Of a stretch of 20,305 nt of DNA, positions 9,169-15,882 are shown piece after piece. The DNA is taken from positions 1-20,305 of the forward strand of contig JAKADW010000002.1 of assembly GCA_021820165.1 (NCBI GenBank). Direction: 5' to 3'. The DNA comes from Bacillota bacterium (GTDB taxonomy: Bacteria > Bacillota_E > Sulfobacillia > Sulfobacillales > Sulfobacillaceae). A program made the position numbers and the translations under genes. Below the pieces are notes generated by a model. That model had not been told where the DNA came from. It searched no databases and saw only the letters and a list, made by a program, of their open reading frames with translations. The first letter of the stretch is position 1; every line of letters begins with the position of its first letter.

Positions 9169-9198
9169 TTGTCAGGATGCCCGCAAAAAGCATAAAAT
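9169..9198 (+). promoter_or_regulatory. Predicted sigma-A-type promoter for the alpha/beta hydrolase gene
   Basis: TTGTCA (9169-9174, five of six consensus) is followed by an 18-base spacer and TAAAAT (9193-9198, five of six), about 55 bases before the hydrolase ATG. It is divergent from the thiL promoter, with the two -35 boxes 32 bases apart. The remainder of the 216-base gap (9037-9252) shows nothing else I can name. Confidence 0.5.
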
Positions 9199-9252
9199 TG
9201 AGCCGTTGTCACACACCCGGAGCCCCGGGGAATAAATCAGCAGGAGAGATCA

Positions 9253-10041
9253 ATGGCTACCAACATCGAACGCAAGCAGGGACTTTGGCGCGGTGAAACC
9301 TGGAGTTGGTTTGAAGCTGGGGAAGGCGAAGCCCTCTGCCTCTTACATGGGGGTGGTGGCACCGGAAAAGCCTGGTTGCATCAAATGGAATACTTTCAAA
9401 ATCACTATCGAGTGATTTGCCCGGATTTGCCCGGATTCGGACAGTCGGCCTATCTGAGAGGCTTCGATTCCCCCGACGCGCTGGGCACCATCGTTTTAGA
9501 ATGGATGGCGAGTCTTGGCATTACGGAATTCATTTTGGGCGGCAACTCGATGGGTGGCCGGGTAGCCTTGTCGGCGACCCTTAAAGCCCCCGAGAGAATC
9601 CGTGCCTTGTTGCTACTAAATGCTGTAGGTGTGGATCTTCTGGATGTGCCGATAGTTAATCCCTTAAGCCTTCCACCTGATCAATTCATGTCAGGGTTGG
9701 TCCATAATCGCGACAACTACAAGCGCCATACACCCTATCGATCCCTCGAGGACGCCAAAGAGCTCAACCACGGGCGCACCGTGTTTGCGCACTATGTGGA
9801 AAACACCCCCATTGGGGCCGATCCGTCTTGGGACTTAACCAAAATCACCTGCCCCACCCTCTTGCTATGGGGACGCCACGACAAGATTATTCCGGTGCCC
9901 TATGCGCGGGCTATGGCAAAAATCTTGCCCAACGCTGAACTCCTTGTCATCGAGGAGTGTGGCCATCTGCCCCATATTGAAGAACCCCTCATTACCAACG
10001 CCACCATCAAGGACTTTTTAGCAAGACGACTGCAACGCTAA
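9253..10041 (+). CDS. Alpha/beta-fold hydrolase (ring-cleavage-product hydrolase-like)
   Basis: Cytoplasmic alpha/beta hydrolase, 262 residues, without signal peptide. The oxyanion region LLHGGGGTGKAW precedes the nucleophile elbow GNSMGG with Ser99; the acid is Asp210 (WGRHDKIIP) and the base His238 (CGHLPHIEEP), a complete triad. The overall layout and the GNSMGG elbow resemble the meta-cleavage-product hydrolases (MhpC/BphD type) and related C-C or ester hydrolases, but substrate cannot be predicted. The ATG has AGGAGAG upstream. It has its own predicted promoter and faces the yceI gene convergently. Proximity to the downstream CoA-thioester catabolic genes suggests, but does not prove, a shared pathway. 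Confidence 0.88.
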   Translation: MATNIERKQGLWRGETWSWFEAGEGEALCLLHGGGGTGKAWLHQMEYFQNHYRVICPDLPGFGQSAYLRGFDSPDALGTIVLEWMASLGITEFILGGNSMGGRVALSATLKAPERIRALLLLNAVGVDLLDVPIVNPLSLPPDQFMSGLVHNRDNYKRHTPYRSLEDAKELNHGRTVFAHYVENTPIGADPSWDLTKITCPTLLLWGRHDKIIPVPYARAMAKILPNAELLVIEECGHLPHIEEPLITNATIKDFLARRLQR

Positions 10042-10105
10042 CCCCCACGATGAGATTTTGCGAACATTATCGAGGGCACCGAAGCCGCTAGTCTCTTCCC
10101 CAAAA

Positions 10106-10125
10106 GAGCCCCCGCCGTCGGGCTC
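10106..10125 (-). terminator. Second minus-strand hairpin followed by T4
   Basis: A 6-bp stem GAGCCC/GGGCTC (10106-10111 with 10120-10125) and 8-base loop; on the minus strand it is followed by TTTT. It lies downstream of the stronger hairpin at 10144-10165, so the two act as tandem terminators after yceI and may also stop plus-strand readthrough from the hydrolase gene. Confidence 0.4.
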
Positions 10126-10139
10126 CTTCGTAAGACGTC

Positions 10140-10165
10140 AAAAGGCGCACTGAGTACAGTGCGCC
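10140..10165 (-). terminator. Intrinsic terminator after yceI
   Basis: A perfect 9-bp stem GGCGCACTG/CAGTGCGCC (10144-10152 and 10157-10165) with a four-base loop is followed on the minus strand by TTTT. It begins about 20 bases after the yceI stop. Confidence 0.6.
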
Positions 10166-10185
10166 TTGGGGGATGAAGAGCTCCG

Positions 10186-10716
10186 TCAGTCGGCTTCCTT
10201 AATGGCTTCGATTTCGATGTTTATTTTGACCTCGTCCCCTACCATCACACCGCCAGCCTCGAGCGCCACGTTCCACTGTAGGCCGTAATCTTTCCGGTTA
10301 ATCTTGGCGCTCCCACTAAATCCAGCGCGCTCCCCGCCCCACGGATCTTTGGCACGGCCCTCAAAGGTCACTGAAAAGATCTCGCTACGCGTTACGCCAT
10401 GGATCGTCAGATCACCCACGATGGTGTAGCGATTATCTCCGACTGCGCTAATTTGATTACTTTTGAAGAGCATCTTGGGGAACTTTTCTACATCGAAAAA
10501 ATCGGCCGATCGTAAGTGGGCGTCGCGTTCGGCTTGCCGGGTATCAACACTGGCAATATCTAAACTGACTTCCACTGAGGCCTCATCTAAGTGTTCGGGT
10601 TCTCCGACAATCACTCCCTCAATTCCGCTGAAACGGCCTTTAACCGTAGAAATCATTAGGTGGCGGATCGAAAACTCCGCCGTACTGTGCGCCACGTCAA
10701 TGTTCCAACGACTCAT
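10186..10716 (-). CDS. YceI-family lipid/isoprenoid-binding protein
   Basis: YceI-like lipocalin-fold protein that in the family binds long polyisoprenoid or fatty ligands in a beta-barrel. It is 176 residues from the ATG at 10714-10716, which has AAGGAG upstream at good spacing. Conserved parts are WNIDVAHSTAEFSIRHLM at the N-terminus, VKGRF, the GDLTIHGVTR block and GFSGSAKINRKDYGL. No signal peptide or membrane anchor is seen, unlike E. coli YceI, so it is predicted to be cytoplasmic. Its predicted extended -10 and a palindrome over the transcription start imply repression. It is divergent from the enoyl-CoA hydratase operon, with which it shares a short repeated motif. Confidence 0.9.
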   Translation of the reverse strand: MSRWNIDVAHSTAEFSIRHLMISTVKGRFSGIEGVIVGEPEHLDEASVEVSLDIASVDTRQAERDAHLRSADFFDVEKFPKMLFKSNQISAVGDNRYTIVGDLTIHGVTRSEIFSVTFEGRAKDPWGGERAGFSGSAKINRKDYGLQWNVALEAGGVMVGDEVKINIEIEAIKEAD

Positions 10717-10740
10717 GATATCGACTCCTTGATAGTTATT

Positions 10741-10755
10741 GGGAAGTAACTTCCC
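10741..10755. promoter_or_regulatory. Perfect 15-bp palindrome, probable operator of yceI
   Basis: GGGAAGT-A-ACTTCCC is an uninterrupted 7-bp inverted repeat around one central base. It covers the position where transcription from the adjacent extended -10 would start, a classical place for repressor binding. It contains GTAACTT, which recurs at 10811-10817 and, inverted, at 10843-10849. Confidence 0.5.
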
Positions 10756-10757
10756 TA

Positions 10758-10766
10758 AGTATATCA
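10758..10766 (-). promoter_or_regulatory. Extended -10 element upstream of yceI
   Basis: On the minus strand the sequence reads TGATATACT: a TGn extension followed by TATACT (five of six matches to TATAAT). The region 17 bases upstream lacks a good -35, which extended -10 promoters can tolerate. Confidence 0.45.
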
Positions 10767-10810
10767 TGATCGATGCCCACCGCATAGAGCCTGGTAAAAT
10801 TTTGTTGGCC

Positions 10811-10849
10811 GTAACTTTCTGTATTGTGATAGGTTACAATCGAAGTTAC
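10811..10849 (+). promoter_or_regulatory. Inverted GTAACTT/AAGTTAC pair bracketing the -10 of the enoyl-CoA hydratase operon
   Basis: GTAACTT (10811-10817) and AAGTTAC (10843-10849) form a 7-bp inverted repeat around TACAAT (10835-10840), a good -10 match. The first arm occupies the -35 position, where no consensus hexamer exists, and the second lies near the expected start site. This suggests a regulated promoter; the regulator is unknown. Confidence 0.4.
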
Positions 10850-10882
10850 CCTGGGTGATATTACGTGAGGAGGTTTATTTTG

Positions 10883-11680
10883 GTGTCTAGTGAATCCGCG
10901 GTGCTTTCCCACATTGATCATTCGGTCCTAACTATTCAACTCAATCGGCCCGCAGCGCTCAATGCGTTGACGCATGGGCTACGTCAAGAACTTTTGCAAC
11001 TCCTTGTATCGGCAGAAAAAGATCCCACAGTGCGAGCGGTGTTGCTCACCGGATCGGGTCGAGCTTTTTCGGTCGGACAAGATGTCAAGGAAATGAAGGA
11101 AATGTACGCGACTGCCGACCCGGATTTAGGAGGCCTGGTGCGCGACGAATATAACCCCCTTATCGAAGCCTTATTAGACCTGTCCAAGCCCACCATTGCT
11201 TTGGTTCAGGGCCCAGCGGCCGGAGGCGGACTCTCTTTAGCCTTAGCCTGTGACATTCGGGTCATTACCGAGTCCGCTAGTTTTATTCCCGCCTTCGTTA
11301 AAGTTGGGCTCGCGCCGGACACGGGCGCGAGTTACCTCCTGTCCCGCACCCTGGGCTGGTCACGGGCTTTGGGTGTCGCCCTTTCGGGACAAGCCATAGG
11401 CCCCGACGACGCGATGTCGTGGGGACTTGCCCATCACCGCTACGCCTCCGTCGAAGAAGCGGAAGTCAAGGCCCGAGCACTCGCCAAGCAATGGGCGGCC
11501 GGCCCTACCCGAGCCATGGCCGAAATCCGACGCCTGCTGTTAGAGGTTCAAGGTCTTTCATGGCGCGAAGCACTCGCCAAAGAAGCCTCGACCCAAGATC
11601 TACTGGGTCGCACCAGAGACCATCAAGAGGCCGTCACCGCATTTTTAGAACGCCGCGCCCCGGAATTTAGGGGTCAGTAA
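10883..11680 (+). CDS. Enoyl-CoA hydratase/isomerase family protein (PaaG-like)
   Basis: Crotonase-fold enzyme acting on CoA thioesters, 265 residues. The two oxyanion-hole segments are AFSVGQD (residues 61-67) and GPAAGGG (110-116). At the catalytic position the sequence reads GLAPDTGAS with Asp146 and not the paired glutamates of true hydratases. A single aspartate here, together with NPLIEALLDLSKPTIA and SASFIPAFVKVGL, is typical of the PaaG (ring 1,2-epoxyphenylacetyl-CoA isomerase)/Delta3,Delta2-enoyl-CoA isomerase branch. The GTG at 10883 was chosen because AGGAGG (10868-10873) is nine bases upstream; TTG at 10880 is possible, and the GTG at 10865 would lie over the ribosome binding site itself. 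First gene of a four-gene plus-strand operon with three SDR enzymes. Confidence 0.88.
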   Translation: MSSESAVLSHIDHSVLTIQLNRPAALNALTHGLRQELLQLLVSAEKDPTVRAVLLTGSGRAFSVGQDVKEMKEMYATADPDLGGLVRDEYNPLIEALLDLSKPTIALVQGPAAGGGLSLALACDIRVITESASFIPAFVKVGLAPDTGASYLLSRTLGWSRALGVALSGQAIGPDDAMSWGLAHHRYASVEEAEVKARALAKQWAAGPTRAMAEIRRLLLEVQGLSWREALAKEASTQDLLGRTRDHQEAVTAFLERRAPEFRGQ

Positions 11681-11707
11681 CCAATAATTTTCTGGAGGAG
11701 ATTCCTT

Positions 11708-12502
11708 ATGCCATCAACAACCATGCTCCCCGCAGAGACCCTACAGGGACAAGTGGCCGTCATCACGGGTGGCGCCACCGGAATTGGATTCGGTATCGCC
11801 GAAGAACTCGGCCGGCTAGGAGCCAAAGTCGTGTTGGCTAGTCGTAACACCGACCGTTTGGAAAGTGCTCGTCAGGCTCTTGCCGCAAAAGGCCATGAAG
11901 TCCTGGTGATCCCCACCGATGTACGTCAACCGGATCAGGTCGAAGCGCTGATGAATGGGGTCATCGCACACTACGGTCAACTTGACATGCTGGTCAATAG
12001 CGCCGCCGGAAACTTCCTGGTGGACGCCGAAAAGCTTTCTGTCAATGGGTGGAATGCTGTCGTCAATAGCGTCCTTAATGGGACCTTTTACTGCACTCGG
12101 GCCGCGGGGCTCAAAATGATTGAGCAAGGCACCGGCGGTAGAATTCTTTCGATCGTGGCCAGTTATGCGTGGACCGGAGGTCCGCAAACGGTCCATTCCG
12201 CGGCTGCCAAGGCCGGGATTGTAGCATTGACCCGAACCCTCGCTGTCGAATGGGCCCACTACGGCATTCGCGTCAATGCTCTGTGTCCCGGCCCCACCGA
12301 TACCGAAGGCGCTCGTCCGCTGTGGGCCGACCCGGCCGACAAGGCACGTCTTACCGCCAAGATTCCGATCGGCCGTTTTGGCACGGTGGCGGAAGTGTCC
12401 CATGCCGCCAGCTACCTACTTTCTCCCTTTGCCGACTTTGTCAACGGTGAAATCATGGTGATGGACGGAGGCGAATGGTTAGGGAAAGGATTGAATGGAT
12501 AG
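11708..12502 (+). CDS. SDR oxidoreductase, FadH/2,4-dienoyl-CoA reductase-like
   Basis: Rossmann-fold NADP(H)-dependent short-chain dehydrogenase, 264 residues. The cofactor loop is TGGATGIG (20-27), followed by ASRN at the end of strand 2, which favours NADPH. The segment NSAAGNFLVDAEKLSVNGWN, VLNGTFYCTRA and ASYAWTGGP, HSAAAKAG closely recall Bacillus FadH (dienoyl-CoA reductase). As in mitochondrial DECR1, the classical Tyr-x3-Lys is absent: Tyr153 and Lys168 are fifteen residues apart. The expected reaction is reduction of 2,4-dienoyl-CoA to 3-enoyl-CoA, whose double bond an isomerase such as the upstream PaaG-like enzyme could move. GGAGGAG precedes the ATG. Its stop is directly followed by the next gene's ATG. 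Confidence 0.87.
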   Translation: MPSTTMLPAETLQGQVAVITGGATGIGFGIAEELGRLGAKVVLASRNTDRLESARQALAAKGHEVLVIPTDVRQPDQVEALMNGVIAHYGQLDMLVNSAAGNFLVDAEKLSVNGWNAVVNSVLNGTFYCTRAAGLKMIEQGTGGRILSIVASYAWTGGPQTVHSAAAKAGIVALTRTLAVEWAHYGIRVNALCPGPTDTEGARPLWADPADKARLTAKIPIGRFGTVAEVSHAASYLLSPFADFVNGEIMVMDGGEWLGKGLNG

Positions 12503-13303
12503 ATGGGAATGCTGACCGGAAAAATTGCGCTGGTTACCGGGAGTTCACGGGGCATCGGGCAAGCTTCGGCAGAACTCTTTGCCCGTGAAGGTGCGACCGT
12601 TATCGTCCATTATCGAAAGTCTGAGGCGGCAGCCGCTGATGTGGTAAGTCGGATTCACCAGCAAGGCGGATCTGCTTTTGCCCTGGGTGCGGATCTCGAG
12701 GACGAGCATGCGATCGATGCCCTGTTCGACACCATACAAGAGCGTCTCGGAGGTCTGGACATCCTAATGGCCAACGCGGCGGCCACTGCCTTTAAATCCA
12801 TTTTGGAGCTCAAGCCCCACCATATTGCGCGCACCTTTGACGTCGTGTATGGCAGCCTCGTCCACATGGCACAACGGGCCGTGCCACTCATGGTGCGGGA
12901 GGGTCGAGGGCCGGGTCGCATCATCACCGTCTCGGGTCATGGCACACCCTTTACGCTGCCTGGCTACGCCACAATTGGCTCCGCGAAGGGGGCCATCGAA
13001 ACCCTGACCCGGTATCTTGCCTACGAACTCGGATCCCGCCAAATTACCTGTAACGCGATTGCGCCTGGCGTCATTGCCACAGACTCGGCGCGTTATTATA
13101 TGGGGGATCGCTATGACGCCTTTGACCGCGAAGTCACGGCCCAAACCCCACTAGGACGGATCGGGGCGCCGGACGATGTGGCCCGGGTTGCGCTGTTTTT
13201 GGCCTCATCTTTATCCGATTTTGTCACCGGTCAGGTGATCCGGGTCGATGGCGGTCTAACCCTCTCATCAGGCCCTTTTGAAAACATGAAACAAAGGGAC
13301 TAA
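12503..13303 (+). CDS. SDR oxidoreductase, FabL-like enoyl reductase
   Basis: Short-chain dehydrogenase of 266 residues with cofactor loop TGSSRGIG (12-19) and NAAA at 91-94. The active site reads GYATIGSAK: Tyr155 and Lys162 are seven apart (Tyr-x6-Lys), the geometry of enoyl-ACP reductases FabI/FabL and not of ketoreductases. The surrounding ETLTRYLAYELGSRQITCNA and the C-terminal GQVIRVDGGLTL match FabL (B. subtilis YgaA) better than FabI. The predicted reaction is NAD(P)H-dependent reduction of a trans-2-enoyl thioester; in this operon the carrier is probably CoA, but ACP cannot be excluded. The ATG immediately follows the preceding stop (zero-base gap); a second ATG two codons on (12509) is also possible. 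Confidence 0.85.
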   Translation: MGMLTGKIALVTGSSRGIGQASAELFAREGATVIVHYRKSEAAAADVVSRIHQQGGSAFALGADLEDEHAIDALFDTIQERLGGLDILMANAAATAFKSILELKPHHIARTFDVVYGSLVHMAQRAVPLMVREGRGPGRIITVSGHGTPFTLPGYATIGSAKGAIETLTRYLAYELGSRQITCNAIAPGVIATDSARYYMGDRYDAFDREVTAQTPLGRIGAPDDVARVALFLASSLSDFVTGQVIRVDGGLTLSSGPFENMKQRD

Positions 13304-13317
13304 AAGGGGGGACTAAC

Positions 13318-14076
13318 ATGAGCACCACACCACGCCGGGTATTGATCACAGGAGCATCACGAGGTATCGGGTTTGAATGCGCCAAGGAATTTTTACGCCA
13401 AGGGGATGCGGTGACCATTTGGGCTCTGCATCCGGACGGGATCCACGAGGCGAAAAGTAAGTTAAAAGCGTACGAACCTCGCCTCGAGACGCGAGCGCTG
13501 GACGTGGGAGATAAGGACCAGGTGGCCCAAGCGCTCCGCGAAAGTCTTAGGGATGAACGCTTATTCGATATAGTCGTGAATAACGCGGGCTGGACCGAGA
13601 CCCATCCCTTCCTCGGGGAAGATTCAACTTACTGGGGGCGAGTCTTGGCGACCAACCTCTGGGGTCCCATTCATATTTGCCACGGCGTGCTCCCTTACAT
13701 GGTGTCCCAGCAGGATGGTGTTGTGATTAATGTCGTGTCCGACGCCGCGCGTGTCGGTATGGCAGGCGAAGCGGTATACTCGGCGGCTAAAGGCGGGCTT
13801 ATCTCACTAACCAAATCGCTCGCCCAGGAGATGGCGCGTCACCAAGTCCGGATTAATGCCATCTCACCCGGACCCGTGGACACCCAGATGTTAGGCGATA
13901 ACGCCGCCACACCGGACGCCCACCGTCTCATCGAAAAAATGGTGCGAAAAGTTCCGTTGCGACGCGTGGGTCAGCCGGCTGACATTGCGGCCGCCGTGCT
14001 CTTCTTAGCCAGCGACGGAGCACGATACATCACCGGCCAAACTCTCTCGATTTCAGGTGGACTCACCATGGTGTAA
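13318..14076 (+). CDS. Classical SDR oxidoreductase (FabG/BadH-like 3-hydroxyacyl dehydrogenase)
   Basis: 252-residue short-chain dehydrogenase of the classical type: TGASRGIG (11-18), NNAG (88-91), Asn113 (ATNLWG), Ser141, Tyr154 and Lys158 (YSAAK) give the complete Asn-Ser-Tyr-Lys tetrad. PGPVDTQM and the SGGLTMV end are usual. It resembles FabG and 2-hydroxycyclohexanecarboxyl-CoA dehydrogenase (BadH)-like enzymes, so a 3-hydroxyacyl-CoA oxidation or the reverse is plausible. The ATG follows GGGGGG at normal spacing. Last gene of the operon; its final 24 bases overlap the 3' end of the LysR gene on the other strand. Confidence 0.88.
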   Translation: MSTTPRRVLITGASRGIGFECAKEFLRQGDAVTIWALHPDGIHEAKSKLKAYEPRLETRALDVGDKDQVAQALRESLRDERLFDIVVNNAGWTETHPFLGEDSTYWGRVLATNLWGPIHICHGVLPYMVSQQDGVVINVVSDAARVGMAGEAVYSAAKGGLISLTKSLAQEMARHQVRINAISPGPVDTQMLGDNAATPDAHRLIEKMVRKVPLRRVGQPADIAAAVLFLASDGARYITGQTLSISGGLTMV

Positions 14077-14955
14077 CCGACGCTTAATCCTATCGCCCCA
14101 TACGCCGAACCATGGCGGGAGCTCCCGACCCGTACGGACCACTAAGGCCACCGTACGGGTCGGCCATCTCACGTCGGGCGTGTCCACTATGGCTAACTGC
14201 GAGGCTCGTAGATACACCGCCACCAGAGACTCCGGCAAAACCGCAATGCCGCGACCGGCCAGGACCAACGCCAAGGCAGATCCTAACGCATCGACCTTAA
14301 GATCAGCGGTACGGTTCCATCGCATCTGCGAAAAGATTTGGTTGACCGTCTGCCCATGACTTAGGCTATCGTCAAAATGAATCCAGGGCCATTGGTCGGG
14401 AACACCTGGTGAAAGCCGCTGGTTAACGGAGGGGGTAGCTACCGCTACCAAGGGGTCTTGGTCAAGAGTATGGAGGGTTACGCCCCACAGCCCATGATCG
14501 GTGCGAACCAGGCCGCAGTCTAGCGTTCCGTTCCGTACTTGATCCACGATGTCTTCTGACGTCCCGGTGTGAATCGCCCATCGCAGCGTTGCGCTGCCCA
14601 GCCCCGCTTCGGGTAAGAGTGTCTCCGCCCAACCCGAGAAAATCCGCGCGATACCCACTAAAGCCACTCGGGCCGTGGGCTCGGTCATCTTTGTCGCGGC
14701 ATCCCGGAGATTCTCCAGGGCCGCCGTAAGATAAGGCATCGCCGCTTCGAGAGATTCGGTCACCATGATTTCACGTCCGATACGCCGGCTGATCGCGAGC
14801 GGCATGCGGTCCTGCAAGCGTTTCAACCGATGAGACACGGCGGAGTCCGAGAGCCCCAGGGCCTCGGCGACCTGTCCCAAGTTATGCCCGCTCCCCATTT
14901 CCACCAGCATGGCGACATCCATCAGGTCCATGTCGATAAGGCGGCGACTGGGCAT
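14053..14955 (-). CDS. LysR-family transcriptional regulator
   Basis: 300-residue LysR-type regulator. The N-terminal winged helix-turn-helix is at about residues 25-46 (LGQVAEALGLSDSAVSHRLKRL), followed by the linker helix and a periplasmic-binding-like effector domain from about residue 95, with GTLDCGLVRTD and LVLAGRGIAVLPESLV typical of the fold. The ATG at 14953-14955 has AAGGA nine bases upstream. It is divergent from the methyltransferase gene and convergent with the SDR operon; since LysR regulators usually control the divergent neighbour, the methyltransferase is the first-choice target and the SDR operon the second. The effector is unknown. Confidence 0.9.
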   Translation of the reverse strand: MPSRRLIDMDLMDVAMLVEMGSGHNLGQVAEALGLSDSAVSHRLKRLQDRMPLAISRRIGREIMVTESLEAAMPYLTAALENLRDAATKMTEPTARVALVGIARIFSGWAETLLPEAGLGSATLRWAIHTGTSEDIVDQVRNGTLDCGLVRTDHGLWGVTLHTLDQDPLVAVATPSVNQRLSPGVPDQWPWIHFDDSLSHGQTVNQIFSQMRWNRTADLKVDALGSALALVLAGRGIAVLPESLVAVYLRASQLAIVDTPDVRWPTRTVALVVRTGRELPPWFGVWGDRIKRRLHHGEST

Positions 14956-14975
14956 ACATGCACATCCTTCATGTA
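14955..14975. promoter_or_regulatory. Inverted repeat TACATG-N9-CATGTA at the LysR start
   Basis: Two 6-bp arms (14955-14960 and 14970-14975) form an interrupted palindrome that overlaps the LysR start codon and ribosome binding site, with the T-N11-A spacing style that LysR regulators bind. A related ACATGT is found nearby at about 15002-15007. Autoregulation is possible. Confidence 0.3.
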
Positions 14976-15062
14976 TTGGTGCCTATATCATCCCATATTC
15001 CACATGTTTTTGCATTTATGCTCAATATATCACCTCATAAACCCTAAGGAGGATTGTATCGA

Positions 15063-15803
15063 ATGAACCCCGACAACCAAAAAATTACCCAGTACTTTGG
15101 CCGCTACCACGCGGCATATTTAACCAGTGCGCGCCACGCCCGGGGACACGATTTAGACGTTCTCATGGATTCGTTGGAACTAGCTCCCCATAGCCGCGTA
15201 CTGGACGCAGCTTGCGGCACCGGGCACACCACCGTTGCCTTAGCAGAACGCGGTCACACCGTGTCCGGCCTGGACCTTACCTCGGAGATGCTGGGATCCG
15301 CCGAAAAGTTAGCGGAGTCTCGTCACGTCTCCGTCGACTGGATTCTCGGGGATGTACACCAACTATCTTGGCCGGACAATACATTTGATGCCGTGACCTG
15401 CCGTCGCGCCGCACATCATTTCCACGACCTCGGCCTATTTCTCGCCGAAGCCACCCGCGTACTTAAACCGGGAGGCCGGCTCGGGATTTCGGACATGACG
15501 GCCCCCTCCCCAGCAATTGCCGGATTAAACCAGTTGGAACGGTTTCGAGACGACTCCCACTATGCCGCTCGCACCGCTAACGAATGGGCGCACTTGGTAG
15601 CCGCTCAAGGACTCGATCTGCTAACACTCACGGTGCAGGCGGAGCCAATGACGCCGGAAGAATGGTTATCGCCGGTCTCTGCCGACTCGACGGAGGGTCA
15701 AGATGCCTTGCGGTTATTGCATAGTCCGACCTTTCCGCCGGGTATTTTACTAAACGGTCAATTTATTAAATATCGGCTCATCCTGGTCGGAGTAAAAAAT
15801 TAG
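15063..15803 (+). CDS. Class I SAM-dependent methyltransferase (UbiE/MenG-like domain)
   Basis: 246-residue methyltransferase. Motif I, VLDAACGTGHTTVALAERG, binds S-adenosylmethionine, with the acidic end of strand 2 at SGLDLTSEML. Motif II region DVHQLSWPDNTFDAVTCRRAAHHF and LKPGGRLGISDM complete the Methyltransf_11 pattern of small-molecule methyltransferases. The substrate is unknown; the sequence does not have the arsenite or quinone signatures that would settle it. The ATG at 15063 lies ten bases after AAGGAGG (15046-15052); a TTG at 15054 would be one base from the Shine-Dalgarno and is rejected. Divergent from the LysR gene. Confidence 0.87.
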   Translation: MNPDNQKITQYFGRYHAAYLTSARHARGHDLDVLMDSLELAPHSRVLDAACGTGHTTVALAERGHTVSGLDLTSEMLGSAEKLAESRHVSVDWILGDVHQLSWPDNTFDAVTCRRAAHHFHDLGLFLAEATRVLKPGGRLGISDMTAPSPAIAGLNQLERFRDDSHYAARTANEWAHLVAAQGLDLLTLTVQAEPMTPEEWLSPVSADSTEGQDALRLLHSPTFPPGILLNGQFIKYRLILVGVKN

Positions 15804-15829
15804 CCGGGCCCGTCGAGGCCGTTTGTCAA

Positions 15830-15874
15830 CCACGAGGGGCGACGGGGAATGGACGTGCGTCGATCCCCTCGTGG
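15830..15874. terminator. Large hairpin between convergent methyltransferase and uracil-DNA glycosylase genes
   Basis: CCACGAGGGG (15830-15839) pairs perfectly with CCCCTCGTGG (15865-15874). After a two-base bulge a further CGACG/CGTCG (15840-15844 with 15858-15862) extends the stem to fifteen pairs around a 13-base loop. There is no T-tract on either side, so it is a plausible bidirectional transcription barrier but not a canonical intrinsic terminator. Confidence 0.4.
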
Positions 15875-15882
15875 CGATCGGG

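Noticed and set aside
10736..10921. 61-codon minus-strand frame across the yceI/enoyl-CoA hydratase promoter region
   Set aside because: No ribosome binding site, and it runs over promoter elements and the start of the divergent gene.
11816..12403. 195-codon minus-strand open frame inside the FadH-like gene
   Set aside because: It is antisense to a clear SDR gene and its translation shows no recognisable domain; it is a codon-usage shadow.
11708..13303. First two SDR genes as inactive because Tyr-x3-Lys is missing
   Set aside because: The Tyr-Lys spacings of 15 and 7 are those of the DECR and FabL/FabI subfamilies, so the catalytic pairs are present.
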